Part shown: piece after piece, positions 1 through 11,293 of the stretch
Numbering within the stretch: position 1 is the stretch's first letter
Layout of the letters: each line of letters opens with the position of its first letter
NCBI RefSeq assembly: GCF_036669915.1
Contig: NC_089317.1
Span: 5,044,743 to 5,108,742, forward strand
Origin: Pocillopora verrucosa
Lineage: Eukaryota > Cnidaria > Anthozoa > Scleractinia > Pocilloporidae
Direction: 5' to 3'
Length of the DNA: 64,000 bases
Translations under genes and position numbers: made by a program
Notes under the pieces: model-generated
What the model was told of the DNA's origin: nothing
Seen by the model: the letters and a program-made list of their open reading frames with translations, nothing else
Databases searched by the model: none

Positions 1-130
1 GTTACTGTGATAGAGATTTAGCTGTAAAAAAAAAGCGTGCACATATTAATCAAACGATGGTGGAGTGTTAACAAGGTTAACAAGCCTCACTCCAAATCAA
101 AGGCTTGGCAACTAAGTAAACAACTATAAA

Positions 131-386
131 ATGGCCTATTCAAAGGGAATAGATTGTCTAGAAATCAGGAGTACTGCGAATGTTGTGGAAATGCACAATA
201 AAGTACCCTATTGATAAAGTAAATAACACAATTATTAGGTCATTTAATTCAGCATCCCGCTGCATGATCCTTCACGATAAAGTTTTATAGCGAAAAGTGG
301 GGCCCTTCGCTCTGATGGCGAATCATCTCCAATACATAATTTGCGTAGTTATATTTATGCTATACAGATACGGCAAGTCTCAATGA
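131..386 (+). pseudogene. Broken copy of an 85-codon ORF repeated in the array
   Basis: It begins with the same MAYSKG start as the intact 85-residue ORFs at 15913-16170 and 37073-37330. This copy has small deletions near 150-175 and a TAG near 288, so the frame is lost. No family is recognised. The intact copies differ mainly at amino-acid-changing positions, so the ORF may never have been a gene. Confidence 0.35.
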
Positions 387-840
387 ATCCATTTCTCCCT
401 TTGGTACTGTTTGGTTGAGTGGCGTGAAACACACGTCTTAGCATACATTTTGGTGGTTTATCAGTAACATGACCCGCCCAAACTAAGTTAGAGTATTGTC
501 ACTGTTCTCGAAATAAACCGTTTTTCGTTGCAGTAAACACCCCCAAAACCAGGTGATGAAGTTTGGTACATGAGAAGTCCTTTAGGAAAGAACCATTTGG
601 CAAATTTATTTCCAAAGCCGTCAAAAATTCTGGAATAAGCAGTAGAGTCATTAACCACTCTATACGGACTTCGTCCATCTCACGTCTACTTTCAATGCAA
701 GATGCAGATACCTCAGAAAAGTTTGTTGGTTTATAACATAACTATTGCTGTAAGTACTATGGTCAGATGTAGTCCATACTAAAAGATCCTTTGGTAGCTC
801 ACTATACGGTATCAAGACCCAAAACAAAAGCCTGACAGAT

Positions 841-3209
841 ATGGTGATACTGTATTTCCAGCGATGCTTTGGTTATGCACTAAAGCAGGATAAGGGTGAT
901 GAAGAAGGTGTGCGAAATGGTCTGAAGTCTATCGTGCCCCATGCTTATGGTGACCATTCTTCCTATGGCAACTGGTGTGGCTACTTGAAAAATCCTGCAT
1001 CTTACAAACACAGAGGCCTTCCCCATGGCAAGGATCTGACAGACAAAAACTTGAGGCAGTCCCTGGAAAAGATCATAGAAGTAGGTATAGTGTACTTGTA
1101 TGGTGGTACAGCTTGCTCCTCACAAATTCCCATTTTACATGTAGTAGAGAAACACAACTCTAAGAAAATAATATTAGTACTTATGATTGTATTCTAAATG
1201 ATAACTTCGAGGGATAAAGCTATAAGTGTCAGGGGACTATCAACCTCTTTCTTAGTTTCACAAGCTTTATAAGATACCAAATTTTAGTAAATAAAAACCA
1301 TTTGCTTCTTCAATTTAGGTTTATGCTTCAAATGCCAAGAAGCTAGCTCCCCTTGGGTCGAGCCAGGCAAATGAAGCACTCGACAACACTATAGGAAGCA
1401 AAGCTCCAAAAATCAGGCACTACGGATCGAGCGAAAGCAACAACTTCCAGGTTGCATGTGCTGTTGGCCAAAAGAACTTAGGCCATTCTTATGTTTCTCA
1501 GGTGAGCAGATATAATATCATGAGCATTTTGTACACTTCCCAATTTGTGAGATCCATTGAACATGACACATTATCCAATGTGTCCAGTGTTATACCAACA
1601 GTACCTATTGCATATCATAAGTCACCAAAAAAGATTAAAAAAACACTCTACTATAGCTTAGACTATTGTTTTTACTAAGACAGGTGAATTTCTTTTAGGC
1701 TTTTATGAAGACACAACTGTCGCAAGGTTCGAATTCTTTAAAATTTGCAAGGAAAATGAACAAGAGAATCCTGAATTTGAAAGAGAAACAGAAAACAAGA
1801 GAGTATAAGAAGAAAAGTAATTGAGAAGAAAGAGAACCGATTGAAAAAGACGAAACAGCTTGAGAACAGAGAAGGACAACAATATAGTTCTGGAATGGGC
1901 TTCGATGGACACAATGCCACTTAGGAAATTCCAGCACCACCTGCAGTCTCAAAGATGGAGAAAGTATTGTTAAGCAAAGACCATCATCAAATCATATTTG
2001 ATTTGGAAACATCTGGAAAGGGTAATTAGCTTTGCAGGGTGGAGTTCAGCAAAAAAGTAACAAAGTGAATATAGCCATGTTTGTCTTAGCAGGGTATTTC
2101 TGAATTGCACATTAGAGAATAATTATATTTAATCATGGAATTGTTTTCCTATTTTGTTAGATTGCTGAAGACTCATCCTGCTAATTTGCATCACATAGAT
2201 TCCTTTGTTTTATCATGCCTTGTTCTTAAAGAAAATAGGTGTGATGCAAATTAGTAGGACAGGTATTCAGTAATTGCTCGTTCTATTTTTATTTCCAATA
2301 TCACCTGCATAGATGCACTAAGCTTTTTTATTACATTTTTCCTTGTAATATCTTTGTAAAGTAATAATTGCATTACAATACCTTAAAATTTGTTTATCTT
2401 TGTTGACATCAGGTAATGATGCTGAAATCCTACAAATTGCAGCAACAGATGATAAAGATGATTTCTCTATTTATGTCAAGCCTTGTCATGTAATATCAGC
2501 AGAAGCATCTGCTGTGAACAAACTCACCTTCCAAAGAGGAATGCTGTTTTATGATGGGAAGCCAATCACTGATGTCCTTGCAATTGATGTGGCCCTGAAG
2601 AAATTCATTGAGTGGCTCAAGTCAAGAATGCCTTGCATTTTAGTTGCACACAATTGCAAATCCTTTGATGCCAGGTTCTTGGTGCAAGCAGCAGAGAAAA
2701 ATGGAGCCATGGATGACTAAGCTAAAACTGTTTCTGGCTTTACAGACTCTCTTCCAGCATTCAGGGAATTGCTCCCTGAAAGAAAATCCCATAGCCAGGA
2801 AAACCTTGTACAAGATCTTCTGTGTAAATCCTATGAAGCTCACAATGCTCTTGCAGATGTGCAAACACTCTACCAGCTAGTGAACAAGTTTCTAAATGTC
2901 AAACTGCTACAAAAGCACAGCTTCAAAGTTTCATGGGTGGCATCCTATCAGAAGCTTCTAAAAGAAAAGAATCTTCTGGTTAATACCCTACAGCCATTAG
3001 TTAGAGAGAAGAACATTTCTGCCTGAATGGCCATTAAGTGTGCAAGCTCGGATTTGGGTCTCCATCACCTACAAGTGGTGTACCAAAGAGGCAAGGAAGA
3101 AGGGGTGAAGCAAGTTCTGATGGAGAGGTTTGACAACAAACCCAGAGTCTCCTCAAACAAGCGAGTGCTGGCGCAAATATGTCAGTACTTTATAGATAAT
3201 GCAAATTAA
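841..3209 (+). pseudogene. Mutator-like transposase C-terminal region fused to a DEDDh exonuclease domain, degenerate
   Basis: Four exon-like blocks are visible: 841-1080, 1319-1501, 1699-2021 and 2413-3209. GT/AG borders separate them, and the phases agree at the first and last joins. Blocks 1-2 (YFQRCFGYAL, PHGKDL, NAKKLAPLGSSQANEAL, KAPKIRHYGSSES) resemble the Mutator-like transposase-domain proteins abundant in invertebrate genomes; this is from memory of the family. Block 3 ends in FDLETSG and block 4 continues with EILQIAA, AHNCKSFDARFL and AHNALADVQTLY, which fit the three motifs of a DnaQ/PML-type DEDDh 3'-5' exonuclease. Block 3 has a frameshift and stops (TAG near 1921). Block 4 has two in-frame stops (2718-2720, 3024-3026), with coding-like sequence continuing in the same frame to 3209. 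It is therefore a decayed copy, present only in unit 1 and probably brought in by transposition. The N-terminal transposase is not seen. Confidence 0.65.
2176..2259. repeat. Inverted repeat inside a pseudogene intron
   Basis: A 19-base arm at 2176-2194 is complementary to 2241-2259 with one mismatch. The loop is about 46 bases. It lies in the intron between the third and fourth exon-like blocks of the transposase/exonuclease pseudogene and may be a small foldback insertion. Confidence 0.6.
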
Positions 3210-4485
3210 GATTGCAATTTGTGCAATTAATGTTTTGTAAAACTAATATTTACTCTTTTGGTTTGGTTGCAAACAAGAATGCACACAGTAATTCTGAAAG
3301 GGTATATACTAATATTATATTCAATTCAATTCTGTGGAACCAACGACCAAGAGGATCAACTTAATTTAGTGACATGTTGAAGCATGAAAGTTGTACAAAA
3401 TGTAAAAAGTTTGAAAATCATTTTTGCACGGAAGATTTACAAATTTTAAAGTACAGTTTGTATTTTTCAGAGTATACTACATTGTACTGTATATATCACT
3501 CTTGTTAGAGTGATGGGTGAAGAATTCACATTTTTCTGTATATAGAAACCAAACAAGAAAACACACAAAGAATAAGGATCAACAGTCTTTTTCTTCAAGG
3601 TTCTTTGTCAAGCCTTTATTGCCCCAAAGCAAACAAAATCGAACCTTAGCTCACTGGAATATTAACAAAACGCCAACGCTACAAAATTGTTTCAACAAAA
3701 GGTTCATAACTATAAAATCTCATCAAATCTTGACTTAACTCATTCTTTGTTATTTTTGCATCTTCCCAAGTATGAATTTCAGTGTTGGCAATATCAAACA
3801 CATAAAAACAACCGAAAACAAGCTTAATATCGAGAGCAGACTTCAAACACGATGGGCGCCATTTTGTGTCTCGTCCCAGTCTCCACCGCGCAAATTCTAT
3901 ATCTTGACTGCGATCTGAAAACTATGTCCACCTTTCACGGCAGTTTGTGAGGAAACAAGCACGGTGACACCCGATTTTTTTTTCGGGCATTTTCTAAGAA
4001 CAGTCTAATAAAGAACATATTTGAAAAAGAAAAAAATTTTGATAACAGAACATGAATTTTTTTGGAAAATAGTTCCGCACTTGGTGTATTTTGACTAAGG
4101 CGAGGACTTCAAGCTAACCACGGAACTGTCCGTAAAAGTGCAAAATCCCCACAACCAGGCAATCAGAAACAGGTAAAATGAAGCAATACTGTTTTTTTTA
4201 ATAAAAGAAGCTTTAATTTCAAAATAAAATTTTGTGTCTTTCAAGTTACCAAGGCTAAATTCTGTATGAAGGTGATTCGAATTTTTAACGCACAACCAGT
4301 AAAAATACCCATTTTAAGAGCCCGCTGACGCGTAAACAAGCACGGTGACCCCATGTTTTTATTGCATTTTTTTAATGTTTATATCATGAATGTTAATTAT
4401 ACCAAGTTTCAAAAAAAGTTTGATAGTAGAACAATTTCAAGGGAATTACCTTAAGCTGCAGTGCAGTTTTCCTTCTCGTTGAAAT
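3210..4485. other. No gene seen
   Basis: AT-rich sequence specific to unit 1 that probably belongs to the tail and flank of the inserted Mutator-like copy. ORFs here are short, low in complexity and without recognisable motifs. The shared array sequence resumes near 4440, just before the exon at 4486. Confidence 0.5.
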
Positions 4486-4696
4486 ATGGAAGAAACCAGC
4501 GAAGAACTGCCCAATTTTTCTATCGGCACTGACCTTTTAGGTCCTTATCCAACAAGCAAGAAAAATAAAGCCGAGAAAAACTCACAAGTTGCACGTTTCG
4601 CAAATTTGTCGGAAGATGAGCTGCAGCAAATTTTGGCCGAAAGACATTCACTGGGAACAAAAAAGGTGACCGATTGGTCATTAACAAAATTTAAAG
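4486..4696 (+). CDS. First exon of a QRICH1/ZMYM2-like (DUF3504 family) protein, partial
   Basis: An ATG opens about 70 codons (METSEEL-like start, then RFANLSEDELQQILAER and TKKVTDWSL) that end at a good splice donor, AAAG|GTAAAATT, at 4696/4697. Many invertebrate ZMYM2/QRICH1-like proteins, a family related to Crypton tyrosine recombinases, begin with a similar FA-x-x-S-E-x-E-L segment followed by an N-terminal helical recombinase-like region. No following exon is visible in the unit, so this looks like an orphan first exon carried by the duplicated segment. The unit 4 copy at 38038 is frameshifted and has lost the donor; unit 2 has lost the exon entirely (junction near 17165). The family assignment rests on the N-terminal motif only. 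Confidence 0.5.
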
Positions 4697-7600
4697 GTAA
4701 AATTTCCGCTTTTATTGTTGTTTTTAGATTTATTCAACCTGGGGAATAAAGTACACAGTTGTTAATTGGGAATTGACCAAAACCAAAACAATGACAATTG
4801 TAGTCTATCACAATAAAAGGCTTCTTCGCGCAGATCCTTGTTGTCGCTCTGGTTTTTATGAAAGAATTTGCTCATGCTTTTACCTGTGCGTAGATCGAGA
4901 CATGGATGCACTCGAGACAATAACGTAACGTCAGAAGAGCGGTGTTATTAGCGGAAGATATAATCCTATGATCAACAATCATTGTCAATATGTGTTTTGG
5001 CGTTGGACTTCACAAAATATTCATTTAATTTGGGTTTCCTCATTTCTTGTTTACACCAGAAAAGCGTTATCCATCTAAAATGGAAATTTTGAGGAAATGT
5101 TTTACCTTAATTTTTTTATATGGAAGAGACTTTTATTATTCTATTTGGTGGTCAGCATTTGTCATGTTCTGCTTCCGTTTAAATACTACCCTGAATCAGG
5201 TGTAGTCTCCATAACCATCGAAGGCCATCTTAGATTTAAAATTTGAAATACGTCTTCGGGTCAGTGAAAATAACGAAATTTTTACATTTGGGATTTATTT
5301 GGCAAGGAAATTGGGGATATAAGATCCAGAGCTGGAAATATTACAAATGAATGAGGAGACAAGATATGGGAGTTTCGTCAGTTGGATTCGAAAAGACACA
5401 TCGGAAAAGCTACAGAAGACACCCACTGTAATCCAGTGTAACAATAAATTAACCATGTAAACATATTTTCAAAAGTTCTGATAACAAGAAAGTCTTGACG
5501 AAAACCGTGTCACTAAGCAATACATACGAAATAAAAATTGATAACAAATTGAACATTTCTTAGTTATCTTGACAACTGAGAAGTCTTCAAAAAATATCCA
5601 CAGAGATAGCGTAGGCATTCTGCACGCAAAAATAGTAGCATATAAAAAAGTAAACATATTTTCAGTAATTTTTATATAAAAAAAAAAGGGTACGGTATGT
5701 TACCACACAATCAAAACAAAATAGGAAAAAAGGTTAAAAATGAAACAATTTGAACTGACGTAATTCGAAATTGAAACTATAAAAATTTGAAAGAAAGATG
5801 TCATCAAGGTGTTTTGGTTGAATTTTATGCAGCGATCACCATGCTTGAATCTTCACGCATCGTGGATTCACTGGACGGCCTCTCTCCTTGAAGTAAGAAA
5901 CATTTAGAAAGTGCAAGCGAAATTAAATAAAGGTTTGTAAAAACATTATGAATGGAAGACACATTTGATATTGATAATTTTCACTTATTTATTTAGGATC
6001 GTATGTGTGTGATCATTATAACTATCCTGTCACTCTTTTGACTACACTGAAAAAAAAAAAAAAAAAAAAAAGAAAAAGAACTAAGGTTCGATTCCTCACC
6101 CGGCTATAATATTATAATATTTCCTTGGCCTTCGTGAAAAATGGCTTACATCTTTTTCTAGAAACGTTTTTGACTGATTTATGCGTCTGATATAGAAGTT
6201 AGCAGACGTTATAATTTGCATATCTTGGGAAGAGAGGAAATAAATTTGTAGATGGTCGGTGCCAACAACAGCAATTCGTAATTTCAATTTTTCCACATCT
6301 TTGTGGATGATACGAAAGTTGTAAGAACAAAAACGTGCCACACGAAGCACAGCCTAGTGTGACACTGTGAGTAACTACTGAAGAGACCCACGGCAATATT
6401 TATTTACTTAAATATTGATTATCGGGATGCCAACGAGGAGTCTGTCCTCCAATTTAACATTAGTAAAAACTAATCAAAATGAGTGTGATTCATCTTGTTA
6501 TACAAAGCTATGGCGGAGTATAGCGAGTGTTTTATCAGGTGTATAACTTAACAGCAGTCAGACATAGAAGTTTTTCTCGTATTTTTGTTTTCTTTTGTAC
6601 CTATGCCCTCTGGGAAAAGATCGCCATGCTGGCTTTACGAAACTTCTCGAATTTATTATCGAGTGTAATAACAAATCGAGTCAGAGTGGACGTGATTGTC
6701 TGTGTTTGGTCAAAGCTAGTACAAAGTCTGGACTTTTTACCAATTACTGTCATCTCGCTAGCGCAGAAAGGCGGACTTTGTACAGTTGTCCATTTCACTT
6801 GAGCTTAAAATGTCTTCTCACGCGTTGTCTTGTTTCCTATCAGATCCATCACATAAGTCATAAGTCGGAACTAAATTACGAATGATCTTTGTTACGATCG
6901 ACGGTGGACTGTTGTTGGTTGTCTATTGTCAAGAGAGTCTGCGGGTAAGTCACCATCTATTATTTTTAGTGAATTTCTTTTTAAGTCTCTTAAAGCAAAA
7001 TATCTGTCGTCTCAGCTAACGACCAAACGGCTAGAGATCGCAGCCCTGTGCATGGTTTGCGCGGTTTTGTCTGTTTTCGTGAGAGTCGTTTTGTTACCTG
7101 TGTTGATAAACCTGTATTATTTCAACACTGCACGGCCACAATTTTATGCTATTTAAAACCTATTTCTTATGTCTCTACCATGACTAGAAGCTCCTCCAGT
7201 TTCGTTTCCCATAGCACAGTAAGAACAAAATCCGCGACTCAGAGCAGCCCCTCTGCAACAACTTCCGCTAGCTTGCCAATGAACTAATTATAGTAATAGG
7301 GGTATTCTGCTCGAATCTCCAACTTAACAAGTACACTGCAGATCGTGAAGAGGTGTCTAGGTCAGTTTTATTATGATCCACGTGGGCACCGTTGCTTGAC
7401 GCTTTTCGTCGCACGGTTCAACCGTGCCTGTACATGCGTCTTTTTCATTTCTAGTTTTCTCAGCAATCATGTCACATGAGATAAGCGTCATTTCATTTAT
7501 CGAGCTCCAGTGACTATCACACGGTTTTTTTAAAACTTGAACCTCTCCGCTCTGTGCTCATTTTTGCTAGCATTTTAAACTGAACGAACAAGGCAGCCAC

Positions 7601-10423
7601 AGGGCTCTATGCCAAAATACACTGAACCTGATTCAGTTGTGGATGGTAAGTGATGTAAGCCTCATTCGTTTAATGTAATTTGATCCAAGCAGGAGTCTCA
7701 TATGCCGTAGGTAAGTCTCTTTATGATTTTCATACCATGAGCTTATCTTTTTTGTGGAAATGAAAATGTCGCTGACGATATTTGAAATATGGTTTAGTTT
7801 CTCGGCCGGATTTTCTTGTTATGTGGTCTACTTCCTGATACCGCAATCATTCCTCAATCATACAAAAACTGCGTTCAAGAAAACGATTCATTCGCCGCTC
7901 TAACTATGGAGATTTGAAATATTTCGCCTTGGTTAAGCTGAGCTGGTGCTTATGTTCCAAGTTTATTCCAACGCTTACTGAACCATACGAGTATTAGCGG
8001 CGAAGGGCCAAACTGGCGCAATATCTTGTTTAAATTTAATGTCTCTTGTAAGATAGATTATTATGCTAAAGATCCTATGTCAATTTGCATCTGAACGAGA
8101 GAATGTTCCTGCAGAATTTTTTTTTATTGAATTAGCTTTCGTTCTCGCCGGGTTTTCTCTTTTCTGCCTGAACAAAAAGCAAAAAAACTTTCCGTACGTT
8201 TTTTGTCTTCCAAAAAGCTGAAGATAAATAATTGGGTGGTCCTGGCTGTTCAGCGTCAAATTACCTCGCAGAAGCTGGTTTTGAAGATGATGTTTCACAA
8301 AAGCATTTCCTATACTTATTGTATAGCGCCACGCAAAAAAAATTTATTCTGGCTGCTTCTTTCGATATGAATGCGACATGATCTTGACAAAAACTGAAAA
8401 AAAGGGCTGTCTTCCTAAACGTGAATCATTCGTTCGTTCAGGAAATGAAAAGCTGCGAAGTGCCGCGTCAAAGCGCTATTCCTATCCCCTGTCAATGCAC
8501 CGTCCATCGAACATAAATTGAACTATTTTATTAACAGTCAGGCTGATGGAGACTCTGGGGGAAATGTAGAAACATCACATTTAAACATCAAGGCCAAAGT
8601 TAACTACAGATTCTTGCAGTCAAATTAAAGAAACAACGATTGGAAACTATATCAATTAATTCATGAGAGAGAGCTTTCCGTTTGTGTTCTATTAAACAAG
8701 TATTTACTCAGGCACAACAAGTACAAGAATTGAGATTTGTTTTGATTTTGTAGGGAACGTTGAAATCTTGGTTTCATTGAGGTAAAATATTGGAAAAGTT
8801 GTCGTTTTTAACATTTTAATTTTGACATCAGTAAAGTGATCCGAAAAGTGACTGTGCTTTCCCATGATTATGCAGGCTATGAAAACACAGTGTAAGGAAA
8901 CAAATTTATAAGGAATTTGTCTCCACTTTTTGCGCATTGTTACGATCAATCATCGTAGAATTCTAAATAACAAAACCTTGCGTTCCAAGACGCCATTGAC
9001 TTAAAGCTAAATTATCATTTTCTTATGAAACTAAATTGCGTGTTATTTGTACGGTGCATTATTTTTTTGTCGAACTAGTAGAGCCCACTGAAGGTCTGTC
9101 ATTGATTCACAGCTGCTCATGATCAAGAACAATCCGACAAATTCACAAAGAAGTACAATGACATACGTAGAACATAATTTCGCAATTTCCCCAGATTTCC
9201 TTCTCTTTCCTATATTTTCCTAAATTAAAATTGCTTATTCCACCGAAAGCAAATTTCTCTCTGGTTCGTCATCTCGTGAGCCACTCGGCTAATTATTCAC
9301 TAATATGAGTTTTAAAATACGGAGCACCTGCCTTAAGACTCGCGAGAATGTACAAAATCTCCCTTTTGAGTTAATTTTGAATTTCCGCACGTAAAGAGGG
9401 TTTCCTTTTTGTTTGTTTTTTTATACTCAAGTTTATGAATTAAAATCAACGAGGAGATCTAAAGAAAAAGTGGGATTATTTATAGGAACTAACTGTAAAT
9501 GACATGACTTTCAAAGCGGAAGACTTAAGCCCGCGTTGTAGGTGCTTTGACAATTGATATGAGGAATGTTGGATTTGAGATCAATTTGAGGACTCCCACA
9601 CTCAAACATTTATGTCTGATATTTCTGTCCAGCTGTCAAGAAGAGATGCGACCGAGACCGCATTAATATTCAAAGCAAATCATTTTGAAATGGTTAAAAA
9701 AAGGAAGGGATCAGGAATAAGCTCTTTAGTTCAGCTGGTTCATCAGTCTCGGGCCGTTGAATTCTCAAACCGTTGGACAGGAGAAGCAACCTTATCGATC
9801 GCCAAAGGTTTACCGTGTTTCTTATTTCAGATCAACCTGAAAAAACGCTTGGATTTGTGCGGTTGAAATGTTTTTTTTTTCCTTTTTTTTAATCTTCCTT
9901 TAGTACTGAGAGGCTACAAGTCTGTTTGCTGACAGTGGACTTCAGTGCATTCTATCGCAGGTACGTTCAACTGCCATGAGACGTTCAACGCTTCTTAACT
10001 CACAACAATTTGGAGGGAAACAAGTTGACTTTGTAAGGCGAATATATAGGCAGATCGGTTTCCTGTTTCCAAACTAATTCTAACAACGTTACAGTCCATC
10101 AAAAATAATTATATACATGCGCCAACGGTGTCTTCAATAAGATATCATACATTGTTATCGTTTCCTTCTGATAATTTTTCTGATAATTTTCGTTATTGGT
10201 ATTATGCGAACAAATGAAGGAACCGTGCAGAAAATTGAAAATAGTAAAAAAAACTGTTTCTGAAAGTTATCTTTATTCATCGGGACGGAAAACGACAAAT
10301 AAGAAGATGAAAAATTAGAAACGCTTTGGTCATAAAGGCAAACCAACAACGAAGACCAGTATTTATATATTTTAAGGATGAGAATTCCTAAATTCATCTA
10401 TGCAGAAATGCTTAACCATGACT
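4697..10423. other. Non-coding part of array unit 1
   Basis: No gene is supported. Most of this sequence recurs in other units. One landmark is a run of about 21 A at 6051-6071, followed at 6085-6095 by a perfect RNA polymerase III B-box (GGTTCGATTCC), which suggests a fragment of a tRNA-derived SINE. The stretch around 6655-9030 is shared with unit 3 only. ORFs of 60-90 codons occur in several units but change frame between them. Confidence 0.55.
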
Positions 10424-11033
10424 TCATTACTAAGATCACACAGATCACGGCGCATGAAAGGAACGGAGTTTTAGACGAGCTCTCAGAGAATTCCAAAAAA
10501 GTACGCTATTTTAAGACTTGTGTATGTACGTGGATTATTGAGCTCTTCCCTCAATGGCTCGTCTTACTGCACGGGCTTTTAGCACGCACTGTTTATTAGA
10601 AGCACATTTTTTCATGGTAAACTCAAACGATGGAATTAAAACAGAAGCAAATATTGACTACGATATGGATACTGGAGAACCCTGAATGCCTGCGATCAAT
10701 GGCCGATCGATTTAACATTACAAAATCGATTTTATTTCGTGTTTATCGCAGAATTTGTGGAGGATTGCCAACAATCTTTCCGGTCAATATATGAGGTACC
10801 TACTAATTTGAAATTGAGCACCGCTGGGAAAAATGATTAATTTCGGATCCTTCGTCTAAAGGAACGCGTTGGATCAGTGATCCAATGATCCGTCTTTAGA
10901 TCACGCAGATCAGTGAACCGACGAATCCTTGTCCAGAGTGGATTTGATAGATCACTGATCTGAAAATGGATTTGCTCGAAAGGAACGCCACAGATCAGAA
11001 ATCCTGATCCGGATTCTCCCAAAGGAACGCACC
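10424..11033 (+). mobile_element. Harbinger-type DNA transposon remnant, unit 1
   Basis: A short ORF at 10630-10794 encodes a helix-turn-helix-like segment (ILTTIWILENPE, LRSMADRFNITKS, RVYRRIC) like the N-terminus of PIF/Harbinger (HARBI1-like) transposases. The DDE catalytic part is absent. Downstream lies a GATC-rich terminal region with three copies of AAAGGAACGC, the last ending at 11033 in GGAACGCACC, which is the outer end. The left terminal repeat survives only in unit 2 (20098); here about 45 bp are deleted at the matching point. It sits directly upstream of the receptor gene. Confidence 0.55.
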
Positions 11034-11293
11034 CTAAGATTTTTTCACTGGGGTTATTTATGCTGTATTCCTTTTCCTGTTTCCAGTATTTCCTTTCCTG
11101 TTCACAGCTTCAGTGGCGTCCCGAAATATCATCGACTCAACCAAAGTGAACTTTGATTCCTCTCACCACATCCCAGGTTGGTATCGAATAAGATTTTAGG
11201 GGGGCCATGAGTGTTCCCTTTACTGATTATTTATTCAGTGATAACAGCCTTATCCTATCAAACTTTAGCAACAGAAAAAAACAGGAACTAAAG

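Noticed and set aside
6085-6130. Possible tRNA gene
   Set aside because: Only a T-arm-like B-box is present; no acceptor stem or A-box can be placed.
7048-7287. Ser-rich 79-codon ORF in unit 1
   Set aside because: The counterpart in unit 3 (about 29390-29640) is frameshifted and lacks the same start; low-complexity composition.
9612-9866. 84-codon ORF upstream of receptor copy 1, similar stretches in all units
   Set aside because: The frame is broken in units 2 and 3 by small indels, and no family is recognised.
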